NCBI GenBank assembly: GCA_023376005.1 | Contig: CM042179.1 | Location: 17,286,758 to 17,350,757 of the forward strand | Source: Doryteuthis pealeii | Taxonomy: Eukaryota > Mollusca > Cephalopoda > Myopsida > Loliginidae | Direction: 5' to 3' | DNA: 64,000 nucleotides | In this document: positions 1 through 11,115 of the stretch, one piece after another | How positions within the stretch are numbered: position 1 is the first letter of the stretch | Layout of the letters: the number at the start of each line of letters is the position of its first letter | Made by a program: the position numbers and the translations under genes | The notes under the pieces: model-generated | The model's input: the letters and a program-made list of their open reading frames with translations, nothing else | What the model was told of the DNA's origin: nothing | Databases searched by the model: none

Positions 1-84
1 ATAACTACCATTTTAGGAGGTTTCATACATTATCTATTGTAATTGTTTGTTTATAACATGCACTCATGCTATATAATAAGGAAG

Positions 85-300
85 CGCATGGTGTAATGGT
101 TAAAGTCATAGGAAATGGACTTGTTGCCCCGAGTTCAAATCCTGGACGTGGTAATTGCATTTCACTTAGTGCTAATACCCTTGGGAAAGGTATGAATCCT
201 ACTCTCACTCCAGCTATGGATAAATAGTAGGGCAGACTGGGCTCTTTAACCCTGGTTAGGCAACCAGTCTAGGAGAAGGAAAACTCTAAATTCAAATCTG
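85..300 (+). mobile_element. tRNA-derived SINE-like unit
   Basis: An A-box-like TGGTGTAATGG near 90-100 and a B-box-like GAGTTCAAATCC near 130 have tRNA spacing, which marks an internal RNA polymerase III promoter typical of tRNA-derived SINEs. A related unit follows at 385-640, and a truncated relative lies at 57276-57406. It is not a tRNA gene: there is no closing acceptor stem, and the similarity continues past tRNA length. Confidence 0.6.
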
Positions 301-384
301 TTAAACTCTGCTTAAGAAATTGACATTGTGTTGTATCCTGTTCGTGCAGAGGAGTTGGTAAATATATATAATATATAATATTTC

Positions 385-640
385 ATAGGAAATGGGCATG
401 GTAAAACAAGTTAAATTCCTGGACTCAGCTGTTTGCATTTCACATTAATACCTTTGGCAAAGGTATGCATCCAACTATTCTCCTCCAGCTACAGGTAAAT
501 AGTAGAGCAGATCGGATTCTTTAACCTTAGAATGGCAACCGGTCTATGAGAAAGAAAACTCTGAATTCAAACCAATTAAATTCCACTTAAAAATTTACCT
601 TGTATTCTGCTCATGTGGAGGGGTTGGGTAGATACATATA
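385..640 (+). mobile_element. Second, decayed SINE-like unit of the same family
   Basis: It repeats the order of the preceding unit: the ATAGGAAATGG stretch, a degenerate B box, a GCATTTCAC block, then the AAATAGTAG and GGCAACC blocks. It is about as diverged from the first unit as separate genomic copies usually are. The two head-to-tail units form a dimer-like arrangement. Confidence 0.5.
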
Positions 641-1568
641 ACACTAACTTTGAAATATGAAATTTTGAAGGAAAAATTCTTGTGTATAATATGCACTGAC
701 TTTTTAGAATTTATAGATGCTAAATTTAACTTAAACATAAATTCAGAAAATCTGGTGAAAGAATTTTAAAATCATGCTTTTCTGATTTCAATAACTTACA
801 ATTTGTAGTCAATATTTATTATTTTTGTAAATTCAATCGGTTTTTATCTTTGTTATCTGGGAAGAATCACATAAAATCACATATTCCAAGAGAAATCAAT
901 AAATTATACAATATTACATTATTATAAGTTATACAATATAATTATTATTAAATTTGATGAAAATGTTTAACCTGTGTTGCATTAAAACCCTTAGTATATT
1001 AGGCAGATTTTCTTTCTGATGATTGTGTAATCTACAAAAATAAGATAAAAAAAGCAAAAGATACAACATTATGAATCTTGAAATGTATATTCTTTGGTGT
1101 GGAAAAAAACATTTCCTTTGGGGTGGTTGTTATTAGTGTATTGTCCTGTCTAGCATTCCTCCACCTAATTCCATTTTTGCCATCTTTTTTTAAAGTAAGA
1201 AAGGCCAAATACATGGCATATCCAAACTTTTCAGCTAGTAACCCTGTAAAAGGTCATAAAGATATGGACTAAAAACAATAGTTGTGGATCCCTTCCTATA
1301 CAGAGTAGTCTGTATGTGTGAGAAAGTATTGTCTTTGACCCTACCTGTTCATTAGCTTTTGTCCCCTCTATCAAATCTGCAGCTGGTGACTGCTGGAGAT
1401 TTAACAGCACAGGACTATTGAGGAAGGATTTGTTCTTTTTTTAACTCCATTATAGGTCAGAGAAAAGTGGAAATGCAAATAATGATAGATAGATTTATTT
1501 TCATTTTACTTGCATTTATTGGTATCTTTTATTTTACTTATTTTTGGTTTTTAACATATATTTTTCTG

Positions 1569-1572
<4 letters not shown>

Positions 1573-1609
<37 letters not shown>

Positions 1610-1622
1610 CATACATACACAC
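1573..1622. repeat. (AT)n(CATA)n microsatellite
   Basis: A run of AT dinucleotides followed by CATA tetramers, directly upstream of the RTE LINE. The copy B counterpart at 8309-8358 has a different length and an interrupted run. Confidence 0.9.
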
Positions 1623-1730
1623 CTTCAACATCACACACACAAACCACATCACACCTAGAGCAGACAAACAAGACACACCCACTACCAACATCACAGCTCT
1701 GACCACAATGTCTAAAAAGACAACCACAGA

Positions 1731-1976
1731 ACCTTAAACCTAGCAACATTTAATGTCAGAACGCTAAAAACGATAAACCAACTACCTGAGTTAACTGTGT
1801 CTGAAGCGGATAAAAATATAGACATAATCTGCATACAAGAGCATAGATTTGATAATAGTGAATTGGAAAAAAAAAATCACGAAACAGGTAATGGATGGGT
1901 GTTTGTGTCTGCATCTGAGTGGAAAAACTTCACAAATGCCACCGTAGAAGGTGTAGGAATGCTCCTCAGCCCCTGA
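1731..1976 (+). pseudogene. LINE endonuclease domain fragment
   Basis: An 81-residue open frame without its own start. It opens with LATFNVRTL, and CIQEHR follows about 30 residues later; the glutamate in this motif is a metal ligand in apurinic/apyrimidinic-type LINE endonucleases. The domain nicks target DNA to prime reverse transcription. A stop follows GVGMLLSP, where related elements continue, so this is a broken N-terminal part. In copy B one T is missing from the TTT after AACA near 8485, which shifts the frame. Confidence 0.75.
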
Positions 1977-2316
1977 GCTATAAGAACACTAAATAGTGTA
2001 GAAAAAATCCAACCAAGAATTATATGCGCTACATTTAATGGGAATTCCTGCATGACAGCGAAGAAACGGACATCGCAAAGTTTTATAATGAATTATCCTC
2101 CCTATGCAAACACAATGTCCTGGTCATGAATGTGCAGATAGGAAAAAACGAGAACAATATATACTGCCTACATAACATCCCAAATAGAACAGGCTTGTAT
2201 GCTTAAATACAAAATACCAAAAAAGAAAAGGCAAACTATGGACCTATACATACCCACACAATACAAAAGGCCAATTAGACTATATCCTAATAAATAAAAA
2301 ATGGATAAATAGTGCA

Positions 2317-2766
2317 ATGAACTGCGAAGCATACTCCTCTTTTGAAGGAGTATCCTTCAATCACAGAATAGTCAGAGCAAAATTACAACTGAGCCTACGT
2401 AGAAACAAAAAGCAAACCAGTAAATCTGTACGATACAACTGGTTGACACTTGCCAACAGCAATATATGCAATCACTACGCTGTGGCAGTAAGAAATAAAT
2501 TTGATATCCTCCAGGAGGCATCTGAAAGCTTCACTCCAAACGAGGAATATGAAAACTTTGTCAGTTCTCACCTAGAAGCGGCAGCTGAGTGCGTACTGAC
2601 CAAACTAAGAGCTAAACACTCTGTCCCCTGGGAGACAGAAGCAGTTAGAGAAAAGAGAAAAAATATCAAAAAAGCAGCCCAATGTAATAAAACAAACCCA
2701 ATTAACACCAATCTACACAACCTTAAGAAAGCCCAGATAGAACTAACCAAAACATACAAAAAATAA
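2317..2766 (+). pseudogene. LINE ORF fragment between endonuclease and RT domains
   Basis: A 149-codon open frame covering the end of the endonuclease (a conserved SF..FNHRIV-like segment is visible) and the Lys-rich linker leading to the reverse transcriptase. It stops at TAA just before 2770, while related coding sequence continues downstream in another frame. In copy B the same stretch (about 9049-9495) is broken by single-base losses in A-runs. Confidence 0.65.
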
Positions 2767-3046
2767 CAAATAGAATACATCCAAGTACAGATAAATAATA
2801 TCAGACAATCGGTAGAAGACAGACAGTCGCAATTAGCATGGCAAACAGTAAATGAAATTAGTGATAGGAAAAATACCTCTAGATCAAAGCTAAAGGCAAC
2901 CAGCCAAAAAGGTAAACTTCAAAAATGGAAAGACCACTTCCAAAAACTCCTGGGGAACCTCCCTAAAATCATAGAAAATAATACCCAAAAGATCATAGAT
3001 AGACAACTGACATCAAACTGGGGGATTTCACAACAGAAGAACTCAA

Positions 3047-3855
3047 TGAAGTCTTAAAAAAGCTAAAAGGTAGAAAAGCTGCAGGTCTTGACAAAATACC
3101 CTCTGAGGTATGGAAGATGGGAAAGTTCAATGACATACTACTTAAGCTATGCAATGCAGTATATAGACAAAATAGAATAGATAAATGGACAAAAGGCTGC
3201 ATCCTCCCATTGCCCAAAAAGGGAGACCTCAGAATTGCTAAAAACTACAGGGACATAACTCTTACTGCTATTGCAGCCAAGATATATAATACCCTTCTTC
3301 TTTGGATCCAACCCGAAATAGAGAAAATCCTTAGGAAAAAACAAAATCCACAACCTCTCAGAAACTGAGAAACTATGACAGATCATAGAAGGGGTTCGAG
3401 CAAAGAATCTAGAGGCAACGCTGCTATTTGTAGATTTCTCCAAGGCATTTTATTCCATACACAGAGGAAAAATGGAACAAATACTACTAACATACGGTTT
3501 CCCCAAAGAAACAGTTGCCACTATAATGATGCTTTACAAAGACACTAAAGCAATGGTACGCTCACCTAATGGCAACACAGATTTCTTTGACATCGCCGCT
3601 GGAGTCCTACAAGGAGATACATTAGTATCATATATATTTATAATATGCCTAGACTATGTACTCCGAACATCACTAGATACCATAAAAGAAAAAGTTTTCA
3701 CACTAAGAAAGGCAAGAAGCAGGCGATATCCCACACAGTCACAGATGCAGACTACGCTGATGACATTGCACTTCTTGCAGATACACCAGCATAGGCTGAG
3801 TCACTACTACATAGCTTGGAGGAGGCAGCAAAGAATATTGGCCTCTATAAACTGA
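3047..3855 (+). pseudogene. LINE reverse transcriptase domain, frameshifted
   Basis: The finger and palm motifs run in order: KLKGRKAAGLDKIPSEVWK near 3060-3118, then KGCILPLPKKGD and NYRDITLTAIAAKIYN in the 3117-3368 frame, GVLQGDT in the 3472-3855 frame, and the catalytic YADD at 3753-3764 in a third frame. The enzyme copies LINE RNA at the nicked target. The YADD is out of frame with the segment before it, so this copy cannot encode a full polymerase as written. Confidence 0.8.
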
Positions 3856-3948
3856 GTTCATGAGTTTCAAAAGAAAGGAGACATCTTCACACTCTACGGT
3901 AAGCCTCTTAGGTAGTAATATCTCATCTACAGAAAGAGATGTTAATAC

Positions 3949-4410
3949 ATGAATAAGAAAGGCGCAAACAAATTATCAGTCGTATGGAAATCTGATCTCA
4001 CTGACAAGCTGAAGCGACAATTCTTCCAGGCTGTGGTTATATCAGTACTACTGTATGGCTGCACCACTTGGATCCTAGCGAAGTGCCTTGAGAATAAGCT
4101 AGATGGAAGCTGCACAAGAATGCTGCATGCAGTCTTGAACAAGTCATGGAAACAGCACCCCACAAGAAAGCAGCTGTATGGCCACCTGCCCCCCATCTCG
4201 CAAACCATCCGAGTGAGATGGACTAGGCATGCAAGACACTGCTGGAGAAACAAGGATGAGCTCATAAGCGACGTTCTCCTATGGAAGCCAACACATGGAC
4301 ATACTAATATGGGTCGCCCAGCAAGGACCTACATTGACCAACTATGCGAGGATGCTGGTTGCTGCGCTAAGGACCTCCCAGGGGTAATAAATGATAGGGA
4401 AGGTGGGTGA
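3949..4410 (+). pseudogene. LINE C-terminal domain
   Basis: A 153-codon open frame with ISVLLYGCTTW, the LNKSWKQHPTRKQLYGHLPP segment and VRWTRHARHCW. These are conserved C-terminal features of RTE-like reverse transcriptase proteins in marine invertebrates. It ends shortly after a DREGG sequence, close to the point where related elements finish. Copy B (10678-11115) is identical at protein level over most of its length, then shifts frame through one base missing from a CCT run near 11008. Confidence 0.75.
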
Positions 4411-4439
4411 GAAATTGTCCGTATGTTTAGATATTCCGT

Positions 4440-6400
4440 GCTAATTGCATGACATCATGATTATGAAGATACACACATCTTTGTTACTTTTCTTTTTTTT
4501 ATATTTTTCTGTATATCATAAATCACATACCTGTTTTTTAATTTATAATGCAGGGAAATAAGTATCTATTAATACTGGAGATTTGCTTCCGGTTTTGGTC
4601 TGTAACAAAAATGATGTCACTGCAAAATCGTCATAACATAGAATAAAATTTATTCTATGTTACTTTGAGTGTAATTATTCAATAAATACACTCAAAATTT
4701 GAACATGCAACATTAGACAGTCCTCATTGTTTTTTTTAAAACAAGTTTTAATAAATACATGACTGGTATTATATATATAATAGTTTGTTTTATTTTAATA
4801 CATATTTAAAGTTTACATTTCAAATTGTTTTTTTTTTAATCCTTTAATGAATTTGATGATTTTACTTACTTAGGGTCCCACCCCTCAGGCAATATGTTTC
4901 AAAAATTTATTTTACATCACCCAGAGGGCATTTTTTATTTTGTACTAGTTTATTTAATATACTTTATTTAATTATACTTCTAATATTTAAATTTGCACAG
5001 GTGATATATTTTCATATAAATTAACTAAGAAAAATACGTATTTTTAATATAAAAATGCAGAATAAATATAACAAAAATAACTGGAAAAGTTTTTGAGTGA
5101 TATTAATTTCCCATTTTAATACACCATTGCATAACCCTATTTTGCAGTTAAAGCTGGGAAATGTTTAAATAAACCTTAACATTTCTTTTGAAGATAAACT
5201 AGACCACTGAAAACTTTTACATTGTTCTGAATAAATCATTTTGCAAGTTACTTTAGTAGTATTTTTAGGGGGGGGAGGATGGTTGTTATCTTATAGAAAG
5301 ATCCAATACAATTCAAGCTCTGTTGTAGCACCAAATAGAACAAAAAATATTCCAGTTCATTGTTCTATTCCTTTAATCACACACACACACAAACATGATA
5401 CATGTACATCTGTACCTTACTGTGAGGATGGTGTTTTTGTTTTTTTTAAATTCTTTTTATCATATATTCATCTATTAACAATACTTTCTGCATGCCAAAA
5501 GTTTCATTTTGTCCAACCAAAAATAATTCCCCAAAACAATTAAGGTTCACAAGATGATGCTCACAAGAAAATTTCATTTAAGAATCCTAGGACATTTTTT
5601 TCCACAGTGTACAAGATTTTAAACCATTCCTCTACAATTTATTACTAATAATTAAACCGATGCTCCAGCTATTCTACAATCATTTTGGATCTTCTTTCAG
5701 GTTATAATTGGATGCATATGATTAAATTTTCTATGAAACAAAAGTTTGAGGGATGATTAGGTTGTTCAGAAAATAATATTTGATTTTAGAATAAACTTTT
5801 ATTTTAAACAATTTTATAATCAGTGAAAATATGATCCTCCCTGAACATCTATACATTTCTGCCATTGATTAACAAAGTTATTCATGTTTGTAAATAAAAC
5901 TTTAAAAGGTTTTTATACAAGAAATATTTAAAAGTAGTTTCTACTTCTCTTTTAGAAGGGGGTGTTTTTGTTTTGGTGTAAGAAAGTGTCCAGATGTTTG
6001 ATTCAGAGATCAGGAAAATATGGTGAATGTGTCAAGGTCTCCTATCTCAAATCAGTGAGTTTTCTGTAGTGTCATCCTGTCAATGATCAAACTTGAACTC
6101 AAAAACGAAAAAAAAAAAAAAGAAAAAAGGTAAACCTTTCACTTTTTTTTCATGTTCATGATTAGGTGCATATCAAATTCTGAAAGAAGTGATTGAAAAT
6201 TAATCAGGAAACATTTTAATCCTTAGGATTTTTAAAAAATATACAACTATTAAAATAATATGTAAGAACAGAATTTAAATAGTTTATACTAAAATCAGAC
6301 TATTTTCTGAATAACCAAATATTCTATTTTAAAGTTTTATTTTACTTTGTATACTTTAAAAATTTATTTTCTTAGTAATTATTAATTTTATATTAAAATA
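4440..6400. other. AT-rich non-coding flank, no gene seen
   Basis: Sequence downstream of the LINE with short (CA)n near 5378-5391, G and A homopolymers (5267-5275; about 6109-6126) and no ORF resembling a protein family. It recurs at 11170-13137 in copy B. Confidence 0.7.
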
Positions 6401-6500
6401 NNNNNNNNNNNNNNNNNNNNNNNNNNNNNNNNNNNNNNNNNNNNNNNNNNNNNNNNNNNNNNNNNNNNNNNNNNNNNNNNNNNNNNNNNNNNNNNNNNNN
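6401..6500. other. Assembly gap (100 N)
   Basis: Exactly one hundred N bases. The round number suggests a placeholder gap of unknown true size between two contigs. The sequence on either side belongs to two copies of the same segment. Confidence 0.98.
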
Positions 6501-6639
6501 ATAGATGAACATCGTGTGTTTAGCAGGCCAAACGGAAAGTGCACAATATGATACATGAACTCAAACAAGATTTCTTTAGGAGACATATTAACCGAACCAA
6601 TACCGCCTACCTCCCTATAACCCACACACCGTACATATT

Positions 6640-7375
6640 CATTAATCCAAAAGGTACTACACACGAAGAAATAAATATTATCACTTTTTTTACCACGCGG
6701 CTGATGGTTCGTCTAAGAGCCCCAGCCCAGAGCATGGATTACCGCCGAGGTTCAAGATCCTGCGACGTGGTACATTGCATTTCAACTCTAGTGCGTAATA
6801 CACTTATGGGAAAGTTATGAATCCTTACTCATCACTCAACGCATATGGATATAGTTCAGGGGTAATCGCGCTTGGGCTCTTTCGCATCCTCCTTCTGGCT
6901 TAGGACCAACCAGTCTAGGATAGAAGAAAAATCGAACTCCGTTGTCTAAATTCAAATCCCTGGTAAACTCTGCTTCAAAGATAATTGACATTACGGTTGT
7001 CGTGTTCATCTAGGTTACGTATAGCATGGTAAGGAGTTTGGGTTAAAATATAATATATATACATACAATAGAATTATATTCATAGGAGATGGGCAGATGG
7101 TAAAACAGCAATTACAAGATTCCTGGAGCCACAGCTGTTTGTTCGAATTTCACATTAATTAACTTCTGGCAAAAGGTATGCATACTCAACCTATTATCCG
7201 TTCCAGACTGACACGGATAAATAGTAGAGCTCAGATCGGAATTCCTTTTAAACCCTAGAAATGGCGTATACGTCTATGAGAAAAGACAAACTCGTTGAAT
7301 TCAAAACCAAATTAAATTCACTTAAAAAATTTTGACCCATTGGTATTCTGCTCAGTGTGGAGGGTTGGGTAGATA
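6640..7375 (+). mobile_element. SINE dimer in copy B, noisy sequence
   Basis: Counterpart of the two SINE-like units at 85-640. Short blocks match in the same order, but many small insertions make this stretch about 10-15 percent longer than copy A. The pattern resembles uncorrected long-read error at a contig end more than evolutionary decay, because divergence drops sharply from about 7400 onward. Confidence 0.55.
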
Positions 7376-9773
7376 ATATAACACTAACTTTGAAATATGA
7401 AATTTTGAAGGAAAATTTTGTGTATAATATGCACTGACTTTTTAGAATTTATAGATGCTAAATTTAACTTAAACATAAATTCAGAAAATCTGGTGAAAGA
7501 ATTTAAAATCATGCTTTTCTGATTTCAATAACTTACAATTTGTAGTCAATATTTATTATTTTTGTAAAATTCAATCGGTTTTTATCTTTGTTATCTGGGA
7601 AGAATTCACATAAAATCACATATTCCAAGAGAAATCAATAAATTATACAATATTACATATTATAAGTTATACAATATAATTATTATTAAATTTGATGAAA
7701 TGTTTAACTGTGTTTGCATTAAAACCCTTAGTATATTAGGCAGATTTTCTTTCTGATGATTGTGTAATCTACAAAAATAGATAAAAAAGCAAAAGATACA
7801 ACATTATGAATCTTGAAATGTATATTCTTTGGTGTGGAAAAAAACATTTCCTTTGGGGTGGTTGTTATTAGTGTATTGTCCTGTCTAGCATTCCTCCACC
7901 TAATTCCATTTTTGCCATCTTTTTTTTAAAGTAAGAAAGGCCAAAATACATGGCATATCCAAACTTTTCAGCTAGTAACCCTGTAAAAGTCATAAAGATA
8001 TGGACTAAAAACAATAGTTGTGGATCCCTTCCATTACAGAGTAGTCTGTATGTGTGAGAAAGTATTGTCTTGACCCTACCTGTTCATTAGCTTTTGTCCC
8101 CTCTATCAAATCTGCAGCTGGGTGACTGCTGGAGATTTAACAGCACACTGGACTATTGAGGAAAGGATTTGTTCTTTTTTAACTCCATTTAGGTCAGAGA
8201 AAAGTGGAAATGCAAATAATGATAGATAGATTTATTTTCATTTTACTTGCAATTTTTGGTATCTTTTATTTTTACTTATTTTTGGTTTTTAACATATATT
8301 TCTGTTTCATATATATATATATATATATATAATATATATAATACATACATACATACACACCTTCAACATCACACACACAAACCACATCACACCTAGAGCA
8401 GACAAACAAGACACACCCACTACCAACATCACAGCTCTGACCACAATTCTAAAAGACAACACAGAAACCTTAAACCTAGCAACATTAATGTCAGAACGCT
8501 AAAAAACGAAAACCAACTACCTGAGTTAACTGTGTCTGAAGCGGATAAAAATATAGACATAATCTGCATACAAGAGCATAGATTGATAATAGTGAATTGG
8601 AAAAAAAAAATCACGAAACAGGTAATGGATGGTGTTTTGTGTCTGCATCTGAGTGGAAAAACTTCACAAATGCCCACCGTAGAAGGTGTAGGAATGCTCC
8701 TCCTCAGCCCCTGAGCTTATAGAGACACTAAATAGTGTAGAAAAATTCCAACCAAGAATTATATGCGCTACTACATTTAATGGGAATTCCTGCATGACAG
8801 CGAAGAAACGGACACGCAAATTTTTATAATGAATTATCCCTCCCTATGCAAACACAATGTCCTGGTCATGAATGTGCAGATAGGAAAAAACGAGAACAAT
8901 ATATACTGCCTACATAACATCCCAAATGAACAGGCTTGTATGCTTAAATACAAAATACCAAAAAAGAAAAGGCAAACTATGGCCTATCATACCCACACAA
9001 TACAAGGCCAATTAGACTATATCCTAATAAATAAAAATGGATAAATAGTGCAATGAACTGCGAAGCATACTCCTCTTTGAAGGAGTATCCTTCAATCACA
9101 GAATAGTTCAGAGCAAAATTACAACTGAGCCTACGTAGAAACAAAGCAAACCAGTAAATCTGTACGATACAACTGGTTGACACTTGCCAACAGCAATATA
9201 TGCAATCACTACGCTGTGGCAGTAAGAAATAATTTGATATCCTCCAGGAGGCATCTGAAAGCTTCACTCCAAACGAGGAATATGAAAACTTTGTCAGTTC
9301 TCACCTAGAAGCGGCAGCTGAGTGCGTATGACCAAACTAAGAGCTAAACACTCTGTCCCTGGGAGACAGAAGCAGTTAGAGAAAAGAGAAAAAATATCAA
9401 AAAAGCAGCCCAATGTAATAAAACAACCCAATTAACACCAATCTACACAACCTTAAGAAAGCCCAGATAGAACTAACCAAAACATACAAAAAATAACAAT
9501 AGAATACATCCAAGTACAGATAAATAATATCAGACAATCGGTAGAAGACAGACAGTCGCAATTAGCATGGCAAACAGTAAATGAAATTAGTGATAGGAAA
9601 AATACCTCTAGATCAAAGCTAAAGGCAACCAGCCAAAAAGGTAAACTTCAAAAATGGAAAGACCACTTCCAAAAACTCCTGGGGAACCTCCCTAAAATCA
9701 TAGAAAATAATACCCAAAAGATCATAGATAGACAACTGACATCAAACTGGGGATTTCACAACAGAAGAACTCA

Positions 9774-10591
9774 ATGAAGTCTTTAAAAAAGCTAAAAGGT
9801 AGAAAAGCTGCAGGTCTTGACAAAATACCCTCTGAGGTATGGAAGATGGAAAGTTCAATGACATACTACTTAAGCTATGCAATGCAGTATATAGACAAAA
9901 ATAGAATAGATAAATGGACAAAAGGCTGCATCCTCCCATTGCCCAAAAAGGGAGACCTCAGAATTGCTAAAAACTACAGGGACATAACTCTTACTGCTAT
10001 TGCAGCCAAGATATATAATACCCTTCTTCTGGATCCAACCCGAAATAGAGAAAATCCTTAGGAAAAAACAAAATCCACAACCTCTCAGAAACTGAGAAAC
10101 TATGACAGATCATAGAAGGGGTTCGAGCAAGAATCTAGAGGCAACGCTGCTATTTTGTAGATTTCTCCAAGGCATTTTATTCCATACACAGAGGAAAAAT
10201 GGAACAAATACTACTAACATACGGTTTCCCCAAAGAAACAGTTGCCACTATAATGATGCTTTACAAAGACACTAAAGCAATGGTACGCTCACCTAATGGC
10301 AACACAGATTTCTTTGACATCGCCGCTGGAGTCCTACAAGGAGATACATTAGTATCATATATATTTATAATATGCCTAGACTATGTACTCCGAACATCAC
10401 TAGATACCATAAAAGAAAAAGTTTTCACACTAAGAAAGGCAAGAAGCAGGCGATATCCCACACAGTCACAGATGCAGACTACGCTGATGACATTGCACTT
10501 CTTGCAGATACACCAGCATAGGCTGAGTCACTACTACATAGCTTGGAGGAGGCAGCAAAGAATATTGGCCTCTATAAAACTGAGTTCATGA
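9774..10591 (+). pseudogene. LINE reverse transcriptase domain, copy B
   Basis: It carries the RT motifs of copy A: GRKAAGLDKIPSEVWK at the start, KGCILPLPKKGD, NYRDITLTAI, then GVLQGDT in the next open segment and YADD out of frame at 10480-10491. Relative to copy A it lacks two T residues near 10029, which moves the frame from LLLWIQPE to LLLDPTRN. One of the two versions must be wrong if this is a single locus. Confidence 0.75.
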
Positions 10592-10677
10592 GTTTCAAAA
10601 AGAAAGGAGACATCTTCACACTCTACGGTAAGCCTCTTAGGTAGTAATATCTCATCTACAGAAAGAGATGTTAATAC

Positions 10678-11115
10678 ATGAATAAGAAAGGCGCAAACAA
10701 ATTATCAGTCGTATGGAAATCTGATCTCACTGACAAGCTGAAGCGACAATTCTTCCAGGCTGTGGTTATATCAGTACTACTGTATGGCTGCACCACTTGG
10801 ATCCTAGCGAAGTGCCTTGAGAATAAGCTAGATGGAAGCTGCACAAGAATGCTGCATGCAGTCTTGAACAAGTCATGGAAACAGCACCCCACAAGAAAGC
10901 AGCTGTATGGCCACCTGCCCCCCATCTCGCAAACCATCCGAGTGAGATGGACTAGGCATGCAAGACACTGCTGGAGAAACAAGGATGAGCTCATAAGCGA
11001 CGTTCTCTATGGAAGCCAACACATGGACATGCTAATATGGGTCGCCCAGCAAGGACCTACATTGACCAACTATGCGAGGATGCTGGTTGCTGCGCTAAGG
11101 ACCTCCCAGGGGTAA
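10678..11115 (+). pseudogene. LINE C-terminal domain, copy B
   Basis: A 145-codon open frame identical in protein sequence to 3949-4265 over its first ~107 codons. After the ELISDVL motif it diverges in frame because of a one-base difference, whereas copy A continues in the conserved HGHTNMGRPARTYIDQL sequence. Copy A therefore has the better-preserved end. Confidence 0.7.

Larger units (their letters stand above)
1650..4440 (+). mobile_element. RTE-clade non-LTR retrotransposon (LINE), copy A, disrupted
   Basis: Coding fragments lie in order on the plus strand: apurinic-like endonuclease (1731-1976), endonuclease-RT linker (2317-2766), reverse transcriptase (3047-3855) and a C-terminal domain (3949-4410). 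Motifs such as CIQEHR, the YADD active site at 3753-3764 and the C-terminal LLYGCTTW and HGHTNMGRPARTYIDQLCED segments are those of RTE-type elements, whose endonucleases are often annotated in mollusc genomes as craniofacial development protein 2-like. Reading frames change several times, so it is not intact as sequenced. Some shifts differ between copies A and B and are therefore probably sequencing errors. No 3' tandem tail is visible. Confidence 0.85.
1..6400. repeat. Duplicated segment, copy A (ends at assembly gap)
   Basis: This block recurs almost base for base at 6501-13137 with an offset of about 6.73 kb (for example 3949-4265 equals 10678-10994). It contains two SINE-like units, an RTE LINE and about 2 kb of ordinary AT-rich flank, so the copying unit is not one transposon. 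Differences are mostly single-base indels in homopolymers. The copy stops exactly at the N run, whereas the second copy reads through the same point into unique sequence. I infer an unmerged contig overlap. Confidence 0.85.

Noticed and set aside
85..160. Possible tRNA gene (A box and B box present)
   Set aside because: The boxes fit a Pol III promoter, but there is no acceptor-stem closure or anticodon arm of normal form. The sequence belongs to a dispersed family longer than a tRNA.
23..208. Minus-strand 61-codon frame at the window start
   Set aside because: It is antisense to a SINE-like unit, shows no family features and is disrupted in the second copy of the same sequence.
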